From Ephydatia muelleri (Eukaryota; Porifera; Demospongiae; Spongillida; Spongillidae), in the NCBI GenBank assembly GCA_013339895.1, contig JABACO010000021.1, positions 1 through 64,000 on the forward strand: a DNA stretch of 64,000 nucleotides. Reading direction: 5' to 3'. The notes below the pieces were generated by a model. It worked only from the letters and a program-made list of their open reading frames with translations, was not told the DNA's origin and did no database searches. Shown here one piece after another: positions 1 to 9,035 of this stretch (position 1 is the first letter of the stretch; each line of letters opens with the position of its first letter). Both the position numbers and the translations under genes were made by a program.

Positions 1-255
1 AAGAGGTGTTATACCGATGCTTGCATTGTGCAAGACTTGAATCGAAGTACTGAAATTCAGTATGCATTTATGGGGCACATCTTCAATTTCAGTACCTCAG
101 CTGTGAAGAGATAGTCTACTTTTCTAGGGATTTTAGTGCTACTTTCATTCAATACATCCAACATAACGAAGTCACATCGGGCCAACAGGTGTTATACCGA
201 TACTTTCATTGTGCTAGACTTGAATCGAAGTACTGAAATTCGGTATGCATTTATG
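1..255 (+). repeat. Satellite monomers, about 1.4 copies
   Basis: The window opens inside a tandem repeat whose monomer (about 170-182 bp) is the same as in the large array at 53.5-61.7 kb and lies in the same orientation. Shared signposts are GATGCTTTCATTGTGC-like, TCGAAGTACTGAAATTCAG and CAGCTGTGAAGAGATAG. The repeat breaks off inside a monomer at about 255, where the hAT transposase remnant begins. The array probably continues to the left of the window. Confidence 0.9.
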
Positions 256-261
256 GGCAGT

Positions 262-863
262 ACCACCAGCCGTGCAACCATCATTTTACCGTCAGAAATA
301 TTTTGAATCCTGTGACCTTTTAGTTCAAGAATTAAACGATCGGTTTTTTCAACGCGATGTTAAACCAATCATTATCTTGGAGTCACTGTTAATGAAGTCT
401 GCCAATGGAGATAGTTGCGTGCAGGAACTTTCAGATATGAAAGAATCCAGTTTTAGCACCGACGTTTGTATGGATAAGCTTGAGAACCAGTTAAGAATTG
501 TAGTAGATGTGATTCGTGTGGAACTACTCGAAGTTAAGAAAGTTACCTGCATTAGAACCATTTGCGATGCCATGGCACAGCATGGCACAGCATGTGAACA
601 AGGATCTTTTATCTGAGGTGCATTTGCTACTTCGACTGTACCTCACATTCCCCATAACATCAAGCACCTCAGAAAGGAGTTTTTCAGCACTAAGACGACT
701 TTTTACTTATCTTAGATCGAGCATGAGTGAGAATAGATTGAACCAATGTTTCTTGTTGCATGTTCAAAAACAGCTCATGACAGAAACCCTGAATGTGGAA
801 GAGATAGCGCGAGAGTTCATTGAAACAAACGACGAACGAATGAGATACTTTGGCAAATTTTGA
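262..863 (+). pseudogene. hAT-family transposase, C-terminal half, frameshifted
   Basis: Two overlapping frames together cover the end of a hAT transposase of the ZMYM1/THAP-associated type. The first (to 616) matches the helical insertion region with the run FESCDLLVQELNDRFFQ. The second (to 863) contains the hAT C-terminal dimerisation domain, with LLLRLYLTFPITSSTSERSF, ALRRL and NRLNQCFLLHVQKQL. The frame changes at a perfect 10-bp tandem duplication (571-580 and 581-590), which is the visible cause of the break. The N-terminal BED finger and the catalytic core are absent; the left end abuts satellite DNA. I infer a dead 5'-truncated element. The hAT assignment is strong because the dimerisation motif is highly characteristic. 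Confidence 0.85.
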
Positions 864-1420
864 ACAACTTGCAAGTGTACTTGATATGACAGTAATGTAT
901 GTGTACATGTATGTGTTTAAAGGAGGAGACGCCACGTAAATAGTGGCGCAGGCCGTCCTCAAACTCCCGTATAAAAGGCGCTTGGATCCAACCGGAAATC
1001 ACGTGAGCTCAACATCCTCAGAATGGCGTAGTTTTGTAAGCTGTTAGGATTCTCACCCACACTTGCTGGCTACATCGTTTTTACGTTGTTAAGACGGGCA
1101 GATCAAGTACTTCTTAGTACTCTATCGCGCGCGTTTATTTGTTCTCGAAACAGACTCGCATTGTGTTTCAGTTTATACTGGAGAGTGCATTGATAACTGT
1201 TACAAGCTCTGCGAGGCTTTACGTGAGTTTCAAAGGTGAGCGTGGCTGCATGAGCATTTGCGTGAGCAAAACAAAATATCAGCATTTGCGTGAGCAAACA
1301 AAGCAATAAAATGGAGAAAATTTTTGAAACCCCTGATTCCAGCTGTCTCATTTACTGGAAATCAAAAACCACATCTCCACGTGCTGAAATTTTTAGCAGG
1401 AGGTTTTCTGTGAAATATGC
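864..1420. other. Intergenic, possible promoter
   Basis: No convincing coding exon. A TATAAAA box lies at 970-976 and could be a core promoter for the plus-strand gene to the right. An 18-bp direct repeat (AGCATTTGCGTGAGCAAA) occurs at 1253-1270 and 1281-1298. A minus-strand frame at 1103-1351 (82 codons) begins with a hydrophobic stretch like a signal peptide, but it spans this direct repeat and has no other support. Confidence 0.35.
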
Positions 1421-2369
1421 ATGTCTTCCGAACCTAGCGCCGTTCCTAGAATAAAGGTAAGGTTATGTTGTCAGGCACACGATTCAGCAAACGAATTAGT
1501 CAAATAAGTAACACAGGTAATATAAAGCTTATATTATATGCAATTAGTAAACAAGCCAGTACTGTACATATATAGACATACACAAGCCAGAATCAGCCAC
1601 ATTCCTACTCATCTGTAGTTCAATTGTACCAGCTAGTGATCACCCACATTCCTACACACTCATTTATGCAAGGTTGTGGTTGAATGTACCACTGGATGCC
1701 TGCCTGCGACCTTTGTGGCTGACCTAAGACAAGTCATAGACCATCACAACGCAGGAGGGGTGGATAATGTATGCATAGAAATAACATGCCAAGATACCTG
1801 TCAAGTGCCAGCCACCAACTCCAGTTGTAGAGGGCTCCAAGATATCTTACAAGTGCCAGCCAGTTCAGAAACTTGTACAGTGCAGTGCCCACGAGGTAAA
1901 TTGCTTGGTTGTCATAGAAACAATACCCCATTTATACACTTTGTGGGCTTCCTACATCAGGTTACTCAGGAGGAGACCCACCAGTGCTGAATGGTACTCC
2001 AAATGAACCTTGTTGTCCACACTGCCTGTTTGGGCCTTGCATAATCCGTCGGCCACCTGTGTTCCTCACTGGGAGAGCTGTCCCATCCTTAGCCAATGAC
2101 AGAAAGCGGTACAAACTTTACCAGCAATTCTGGAAGCTTTTGAAAGACCTGGGGTTGTGGGACCACCCAACATACCTGGCGAGGAAGGGATTGGTGACGC
2201 ACCCATTGGACAGAAGAGAGATAATGCCAAAATGTGTACAAAATGTGAATGATCCAACCTTCGTATTAGAAAGTGTACTTATAATCTCTTTGCTACATAG
2301 GAAATCAGAAGCAGGTATCCAAATCCAGTGGGCATTCCTTACACTAACTACAGATCATCGTTTTTGTAA
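1421..2369 (+). CDS. Spliced gene with P2RX7_C-like Cys-rich domain
   Basis: The best-supported part is 1970-2235 joined to 2301-2369, with a good AG acceptor at 1969, a GT donor at 2236 and matching phase, ending at TAA 2367-2369. The product has CCPHCLFGPC, then the aromatic block YQQFWKLLKDLGLWDH, then IMPKC, then after the intron EIRSRYPNPVGIPY. That order (Cys cluster, W/aromatic helix, conserved Cys, R-x(2)-YPNP) is how I remember the P2X7-receptor C-terminal zinc domain as found in stand-alone invertebrate proteins. A possible first exon (1421-1455, MSSEPSAVPRIK, then GTAAGG) and an open frame at 1676-1969 could precede it, but those joins are unproven. The gene converges on the transposase-like gene at 3082-5250, and I infer they may belong to one mobile element. 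Function otherwise unknown. Confidence 0.5.
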
Positions 2370-3081
2370 CAAGTTACTTAGTATTGTATGTGTTGCTGAC
2401 CAGTACCTCTGACTCATGAATGTGTGTGTATTCATATTGCTGCCTGTTCATTTGATTATCCCATTATGCACAGATAGCATTAGGGGGCATTCATCCATGC
2501 TATGGGAAAGATGTGGAAATGAATGAACTGAATGGTTTCCAATACTGTTTTAGCTGAAATAGCTCAATCAATATAGAAAACATGTACATTTGCTTTCCTA
2601 CAGTATTTCATGCAGATGAGAGATACGACTTTGCCAAGCCTTATCAATCCCATGTTTAGGCTTACAAAGGGCATCACTAGTAGCCTCCAGTCCATTCAAG
2701 ACACACATTTCACCAAGTTCCAAGTGTCTATGTGCAGGCTTCGGGGTTGTCCTCAGGCAGGTCATGGACCACCAGAACGTGGAAGGATGTACATGTAGTT
2801 TAGTAGTCACACGAGTCCATCAAGTGCCAGCTGCAGCCACGGTTCAAGATCTGCAAGGAAAATGAGACGAAATTGATTTGCTTTCATAATGTACATACAC
2901 CATTGGCTGTCAGATGCCGATCTGACAAAGTAAATCTGTTGTTCGTACTGGTAGTTCTAAAAAGAACTGTTTTGAGATAAAGACAGGGATATCAATTCAG
3001 AAAATGAGACCTGTGGCTGACAAAAGACATCTGGGCATAAAAATTATGTAAATATAGTAAATCACCTACAGCCACAGAACT
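2370..3081. other. Spacer between convergent genes
   Basis: No clear gene. A short open stretch at 2735-2795 contains CAGGTCATGGACCACCAGAACG, which resembles CAAGTCATAGACCATCACAACG at 1733-1754. AAGTGCCAGC also recurs at 1802, 1852 and 2821. This points to a small internal duplication of the preceding gene's 5' region. Confidence 0.35.
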
Positions 3082-5250
3082 TCAGTTATCTTCTTCCTCA
3101 TCATCCCCACCATCCTCTGAACAAACATAGTCATCATCCTCACTGTCCACATAGTCTCCATCATACATAGCTGCATCATCTGGCAACACCATATCATCAT
3201 CATCATCTTCATCATCCTGAAGTATCCTAAAAAGTACTTGTCTTACAACAATTATTAGGCATCACTGATCGTCACATACTGTTGAGACGTGATGTTCCTG
3301 AGAACGTACATACTCCAGATGTTGTTTACAAAACGATATGTTTTCTTGACCAACACATTGTATGTGGAGTGATGGTCTGGTCGGCGAACATCTGTGTATT
3401 CGTGGTGACTTGTTGCCATCCTTTGACAGTTTTCATTCTGATCGATGTGGTTGCATAAATCTCATCACACATACAGAACAAGCAGAACACTCACCCAATC
3501 CATCACAACCAAGTTCATACGCATTTCAAATGTCTTGGTGTGGAAGTGAATTCTCTTTGGGAGGTAGGTGAGCAGTTGATGGTTAAACGACTCAACCCAG
3601 TAGGTATCCCGACACTGGAAGAACACAAATATGTATATTCACACGATATGTTGTTCATGTTACATACCAGATGGCACGAATCAGCGTTTTTGTAGATGAG
3701 GGTTTTTCGTAGTGCAGCCTCATATGCACTAATGGCTGCCGGCATAGTGAGAGGCTTCCTTTTTGGAACGTAACCTGGCTGTTGACAGGGACTCTCAGAA
3801 GAGCAACTTTGGTGATCACCCTGAATCACAGACAGGGATGCATATCACGTATGGAATGCACTAATGCACATAAAAGACACACAATCACACACATTCACAT
3901 CACATACACAGACATACACACATGCACACCCACCCACTATGTAAATACAAACCTGAAAGTGCTTGCTGATGTTCATGATCATTGCACGTAGACGGACAGT
4001 TCCTCATGCACCAATACAAGTGCACCTTGGTGCACCTTGCTGAATAGCCAGATATTCCATTTTTAATCAATATGTCCAAAAAGTACATACCCTTATCAGA
4101 AAGTTCAGTGAACCACGTCCTATCCCTTGTACGGACCGTACCGGCACAGATACGACGCAGCTGCTTCACCACATTCTTAGTGCCTGCAATAACTCCAATC
4201 AATTCACCAATGAAAACCTATAGGATACCTTACCATGCCAAGTGTCGTAGGAATTGACCATCCTGAGTTGTCGTACATACAGCTTTATAGTAGCCTGGTA
4301 GTCATGGGCTACCTCTGTGATGTTTAACCCTTTGTTAGAAAGAAAATGTGAAATTGTAAAAAGTTGGGACACAAGAGCAAACCTCGGGCAATAACTTGAG
4401 GCAAGACGATCTTAGTGCATGCCACCTCCCTGGTCTGAGCAACTCTGTGCTGCTGTCGGGAAAGAGTGGAAATTCCAACAATCCTGTGTGTACAGAAATG
4501 GACGATACGCTGATAAACATGGGCATTTAGAACTTATGTGCATACCTTCCAGCCAGACAAGGTACCGTTGAGTGGTATGCATTTGACGTAGAATCGTGAC
4601 GTGCATCAGTTATAACCCACTATATATTATTAAACTTTTTTTTTGTGGCACTCTAACCTCTCCACTTGTAGCATGGTGAGGGCTTTCCTTCACACGTTCA
4701 ACAGCAGCTTTCATGGACTCTTCTGCTACATCTGCCACCACTTGCTGGTAAAGTTGGTTTAGATAAACTGAATGAACATGGATTAGAACAGGATGTAAAA
4801 TAATATAAATCGATCATCTCAGCCCACCTGAACTGCTGCTTCACTACACCCATACCAGCAAATAAAGCAAAATTCATGTACTGGCGAGGCAACATGCCAG
4901 CACAGGTGAAAGCATGGACCAGTCTGCAAAAAGAATCACATTTACATTGATATTACTAAATCCAAATGGTACTCTTACTTGTGATTAGCAAGGTAATGAC
5001 CAGCCAGCACTCTGGAACTAGCCCAGACACGTGACTGCTTGCAGTGTGGGCAAACAAACTGGACCCTAGCTACATGTCCCCTCTAAAGTGAGTAGTAAAT
5101 GAGTTTTATACAGAGAATTGAACAGAATTACTTATACTCATACCTTTATGAAAGAAGCTATAGTCCAAGATGGGTTGGAGAGACAGCCACACTGCTGGAC
5201 AAGGCCCGAACAAAGACTCTTGAAGGTCTTACGCTCGACCACAAAGAGGT
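3082..5250 (-). CDS. Multi-exon DDE/RNase-H-fold transposase-like gene
   Basis: At least 13 exons with GT..AG borders can be read on the minus strand: 5250-5144, 5082-4979, 4923-4828, 4744-4658, 4619-4546, 4483-4383, 4329-4234, 4183-4091, 4039-3953, 3820-3668, 3614-3495, 3391-3276 and 3216-3082 (stop). Introns are mostly 50-100 bp. In order the product has a Cys cluster with FVCPHCK and VWASSRVLAGHYL, LVHAFTCAGMLP, WVITDARHDS, VGISTLSR, NSYDTWHGTKNVVKQL, TKVHLYWCMRNC, TYWVESFNHQL and TYRFVNNIWSMY, then an Asp/Glu-rich tail. The spaced TDARHD, YDTWH and WVESF blocks look like the catalytic acids of a DDE transposase and recall transposase-like proteins common in cnidarians and fish. Exon phases disagree at 4828/4744 and 3953/3820, and one short conserved exon seems missing before 3391, so this copy may be decaying. 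Confidence 0.6.
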
Positions 5251-5640
5251 CTCACTGGCGTCTTCGTCTCCCGTATAGATCCCTAAGTAAGTTAGTAAAC
5301 CCAATTTTGTATAACCGAACGTACATGTATATATCCATCCAACTAACCTGCAGAATCCAACATCATTTCATTCCTAGAATAGGATGTTCTGCTATTTGAG
5401 GCCTGAACATTCTCGGGTTGTGTCAATACACGGTCCAGCAAAGTATTCAACACGCTGATAGTAGCGTTCCGCTTGCAACCGGGTGCAAGTAGTTGCTATC
5501 GCTTGCCTCAAATCTACGCAGAAAGTTTCCCTTTTTCCTCTCAAGAGGAAAAGGACCCCTTGCAGATGCAGTCCGAAACCTAGAGTAAGTATCTTCGGGT
5601 GATAAAAATAGGTCGCCATTATACGAAACATGTGATCCAG
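5251..5640 (-). other. Possible 5' exon(s) of the transposase-like gene
   Basis: Directly upstream on the minus strand an open stretch follows an AG at about 5582 and ends near 5405 before a GCC-starting segment. One frame gives a basic segment (PLERKKGNFLRRFE). I cannot fix the splice joins or a start codon, so this is only a suggestion that the gene's N-terminus lies here. Confidence 0.25.
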
Positions 5641-5898
5641 TTTGTTAACTTAGTGTTATTAACTTCAGAAATGGTATTGTTGCCTGAAATGGTCATTCAA
5701 ACACATGCCTGCGTGCTTGAACTTGTACGCTGTAACTGTTTGTTGCCAAGCCTGTAGCTCTATGTATAGTGAAGCCACTCATTTTTAATCTAAAACAGCA
5801 GCACGGCCGTGTTGAAATTTGTGGATCCAAGCTCCTTTTTTATACGGCAACTCCTGCTTTAATTAAAACTATATGAATATCATTAACCGAATTCGCCA

Positions 5899-5929
<31 letters not shown>

Positions 5930-5974
5930 TTTAAAATTAGCTTCCGCCGCCCCTGTGACTTAAAGAGCCATCAA
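5641..5974. repeat. Spacer with 29-bp poly-C run
   Basis: No gene seen. A homopolymer of C occupies 5900-5928. Its exact length is unlikely to be reliable in an assembly. Confidence 0.8.
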
Positions 5975-6178
5975 TTAGAAGTTATTCTGGCTTTCATCGA
6001 TCGCTGGCAATGATGTTTTTGCAGTCCTTCTCAACAACAACTCCTCGTGTACCATGGACCGCCAAGCATGAAGTACACGTACTTTGCTCTCTGAAGGTCT
6101 TTCACCAGAAAAACTTCGTCTTTCAGTTCTCACTCCTAGTCCTATGTCCTTCCCACACGCGAAGCAGTTTACCATCAT
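5975..6178 (-). CDS. Small CxxC protein, 67 codons, unknown
   Basis: An intact frame starts with tandem ATGs (6178 or 6175) and ends in TAA at 5975-5977. The product begins MMVNCFACGKDIG and continues with a basic RRSF stretch and HAWRSM. The CxxC followed by Arg-rich and Trp positions looks like a small treble-clef finger of the kind found at the N-terminus of some transposon-associated proteins in cnidarians and sponges, but I do not recognise the family. It lies head-to-head with the plus-strand frame at 6369. It could also be the first exon of a longer gene, since the frame is short. Confidence 0.35.
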   Translation of the reverse strand: MMVNCFACGKDIGLGVRTERRSFSGERPSESKVRVLHAWRSMVHEELLLRRTAKTSLPAIDESQNNF

Positions 6179-6368
6179 CTCTGAATAAGGCCCACAAAAA
6201 GTCTGGGGACCTTGCTGAATGAATATAACCATAGATTATTTAGAGAGGGATTGGAAGCTAGGCCAATTAACACAATGTAACACCTACACTCCTCGATACG
6301 GCGGGAAGCATACCGGAAGTAGCTTATTCAGGGTTATTAAGGTGTAATACGCGTGCGGCTTTGAAATC

Positions 6369-6581
6369 ATGAATCCCTGTGACCATATCCTTCGTGGCTT
6401 TGAGTGCGTCTTAAACGATGAAGACGTTAAGATTAACAGTCCAAAGGCTAGGTGCGCTATTGAAACGGCACAAAGTTTGATGTCGTGGTCATCGAGAGAA
6501 GAAAACGTCAAAGTACGCGTATCAATGCTACAAATACAAAGCTACGCACCATCAAAACTGAAGCATTATCTTAAAAACTAA
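6369..6581 (+). CDS. Small ORF, 70 codons, unknown
   Basis: An ATG-started, TAA-terminated frame encodes a product beginning MNPCDHILRGFECVLNDEDV, moderately charged, without membrane segments. It is divergently oriented from the CxxC ORF at 5975-6178, with about 190 bp between them that could be a shared promoter. The coding claim rests only on openness, so it may be chance. Confidence 0.2.
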   Translation: MNPCDHILRGFECVLNDEDVKINSPKARCAIETAQSLMSWSSREENVKVRVSMLQIQSYAPSKLKHYLKN

Positions 6582-7636
6582 TTACACAGTGGTACGCAGC
6601 GTAGACCACGCTACACGAACATATCTTTTAAAACAAACAGACGTATAGGATGGCTGAGATCACGGGATAGTAGTGAATTGACTCCTCGCAACTTCTCGCG
6701 ACACCTTCTGAAGGTTCAATTATGTGTTTTACATCAACGGAAGGTCACCCATTAATAAAAAATACATCATGGCACGCAGAAATCATTAACCTAACAAGAA
6801 CAACTTCAAAAAACGCGTATCTCAAACTGTTAAGGACTTGGAGGGATAGTAGTGCTGCAAGGTTTGAAAATACGCCGCTTATCGTGTAAATGATACTTGA
6901 ACAACAACAAAAAGGATGGCAAAACTCTCACTGCTTTCGAGGTTATGTAGAAGAAATGATAAAACGCTTACAAGTAGTAGATCGCTAGAACAAGAATTCC
7001 GCCTCTTTTTGTCAAAATTGAAGGTGTGAACAACCGTATCACGGAGTGTCTGCTATAGAACCATGCGCTCACGTGACATGCTTCCACTCCCTCTCTAAAT
7101 AATCTACGATATAACCACTAAACTACATTATAAATTCATAACATTCGATATTCCAGAGGAACTAGTTCGATATGCGCGGTTGTTCCCAGACTGATAGTAC
7201 AACCATCAGTCTGGTCCCCAGACTATAGTGACCCATGCCTCAGAGGTGCAAGCGGTCCACAGAGCATGTGGCCGTGACGCACGATCGAACTTACTGGTTA
7301 CGCTGACGTACACTTCGTCAGCTGACGTCTTTGCTGTCACTCGGTATCAGACCCGAAGGAATGCGGAAGGTTATTGGGTCTTTTGAAGGTCCTAGCTGTG
7401 CAGATATCTGAACCAATGCAAAGCTCTGATTGTGCGCATCATTGACATCAATGCTGAAATTGGCTATCCGCGGCGCGCATGAGCCAGGAGGTTGCATGTA
7501 TTGCGTTATATAAAGATACAAATGATTGCACTTTTGGTGATGATTATTCTATCCAATGCCCTACCTGGATGTTTAGGATAAGATCTGTATCATTGCTGGC
7601 TCCCTTAAGCAGGGTAATCCAAGCTTTCATGTCACC
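6582..7636. other. Intergenic, no gene recognised
   Basis: No convincing coding potential. A short inverted repeat (CCAGACTGATag ... CATCAGTCTGG, about 7188-7213) could form a hairpin and is followed by a further partial copy (CCCCAGACTATAG). Confidence 0.4.
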
Positions 7637-7643
7637 ACGAGGA

Positions 7644-7902
7644 CAGTGGCGTAGCGTGAGTGTTGTGCGCCCGGAGACATAATGTTCTTCGAGCCCCGGG
7701 GGGGAGGGGGTACCTAGCGGAAAAGAGGGAAGGGGAGGAGCCTTATATTATATGAAAGGGTTTACAACTGCCCCCCCCCCCATGCGTTTGTGAGTTCTCG
7801 TTGACGCGATAATTAATTATCTCTCGTCTATTTCGGCGCCCCCTCAACCCTGCGCCCGGGGACATATGTCCCCCCCCCCCCCCCCCCTCGCTACGCCACT
7901 CA
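7644..7902. mobile_element. hAT-type MITE with TSD
   Basis: The left end reads CAGTGGCGTAGCG and the right end CGCTACGCCACT, which are near-perfect terminal inverted repeats. The 7-bp string ACGAGGA occurs directly outside both ends (7637-7643 and 7903-7909); with one mismatch it extends to the 8 bp typical of hAT insertions. The 259-bp interior has C- and G-rich runs, including about 18 C at 7870-7887, and no ORF. I infer a non-autonomous element mobilised by a hAT transposase, though not necessarily the relative of the one at 262-863. Confidence 0.75.
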
Positions 7903-7984
7903 ACGAGGAGCTACAGTACATGCAGTAAATAAATGTAAGCATCCATTACACAATGCAGTGTGACTTTAGTGAAATTGTGACGTC

Positions 7985-8713
7985 AGCCCATTGTTAGGAA
8001 GTACTTTCCGTTTGGGACACTGGTCAGTCTATATTTCAGTAGGGGATAACCTGGGTTTCAGGGATTACATGGGGTGGGAGGTCTTGGGGTAGTGGAAGCT
8101 CTATTTCAGTAGGGGATAAAAAGGTCAGAGGGGTTACATGGGATGATAGGGTCCGGGGCGGTGGGAGAGAGGATAGCCAACTCCTTTAGGGGTTAGCTTG
8201 GTTTCAGGGATTACATGGGGTAGGAAGTCTTGGGGTAGTGGAAGGTGAGGGTTCTTTATTCCAGCAGGGGATAAAAGGATCAGAGGGGTAACATGGAATG
8301 GCAGGGTCCTGGGGTAGTGGGAGAATGATATTGTGTACTCTGTCAGAGGTTGGATTTCATGGGATGGGAGGTCCTGGGGTGGTGGGAGGGGAGGGTCCTT
8401 GACTCCATTTGGGGTTAGCTGGGTTTCAGGGATTACATGGGGTGGGGGATCTCAGTGCATTGTAAAATTGAAGTTCTTAGCAGTGGTTGGGTTTGCCTGG
8501 ACTAGACTGGTCTTGGGGTGGTGGGGGAGTTGGGGTTCTTGACTTTGGCTGGGGTTTCCTGGATTGGACAATTTATATGAGATGGGATGTCTTATAAAGT
8601 ACAAAAATGATTTCAAAAAAAGATAACTGTGATCTTCAATTATACATTTTTGTCCATATGTTTGAAGTATAGAACGGATATTCGTTTAGTAAAGAGCCAG
8701 AATTCTCAGAATG
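7985..8713. repeat. G-rich interspersed repeat, left part of a split copy
   Basis: The segment is made of imperfect modules of 90-120 bp with phrases such as GGATTACATGGGGTGGGAGG, TCAGAGGGGTTACATGGGATG and TTAGCTGGGTTTCAGG. The same order recurs at 20.44-21.17 kb and, rearranged, at 15.1-16.1 kb and 22.4-22.65 kb. The copy is interrupted at 8713 by the LTR retrotransposon and resumes at 13811. On the minus strand the modules are open and Pro-rich, so they may descend from a coding sequence. Confidence 0.85.
8709..8713. repeat. Target-site duplication, left (GAATG)
   Basis: GAATG directly precedes the 5' LTR and is repeated at 13806-13810 after the 3' LTR. The paralogous unoccupied sequence at 21170-21174 contains GAATG once. 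Confidence 0.95.
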
Positions 8714-8969
8714 TGTGGCGGACTGAACAGTTTATGTTGTAATGGGGATTTTCCCCACGGCCCAATTGTTGTATTGTGCGCGGGCCGAAGACACCCCGCG
8801 GTGTAGCGCAGCGGGGGGGGACGCTTTGTCCTAGCCGCATTATTGTGCACACCTATATATGTGTATGGCGTGTGTATTGAGTATGCTTGTGCAGTATTAC
8901 TGTTCAGAGTTGCCGTTTCCCTGTCATTGAGGTATTTACTTGGTCGGGTCGTGCGTTCAGTCCTTTACA
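8714..8969 (+). repeat. 5' LTR
   Basis: Begins TGTGGCGGACTG and ends CAGTCCTTTACA. A TATATAT box lies at 8854-8860 and could serve as the promoter TATA element. It differs from the 3' LTR by one extra C, one extra A and one missing G, with no substitution seen. Confidence 0.97.
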
Positions 8970-8971
8970 AG

Positions 8972-8989
8972 TGGTGGCAAGCGGCGGGA
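8972..8989 (+). promoter_or_regulatory. Candidate primer-binding site
   Basis: TGGTGGCAAGCGGCGGGA starts two bases after the 5' LTR. It begins with TGG, as expected for pairing with the CCA end of a tRNA. The particular tRNA cannot be named from the window. Confidence 0.6.
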
Positions 8990-9035
8990 TCGTCTTCAGT
9001 CGGATACTGTACGAACCGAGCTAGCGAGTTAGTGG

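Noticed and set aside
1103..1351. Minus-strand ORF with a signal-peptide-like start
   Set aside because: Hydrophobic start arises next to an 18-bp direct repeat; no homologue or promoter context recognised.
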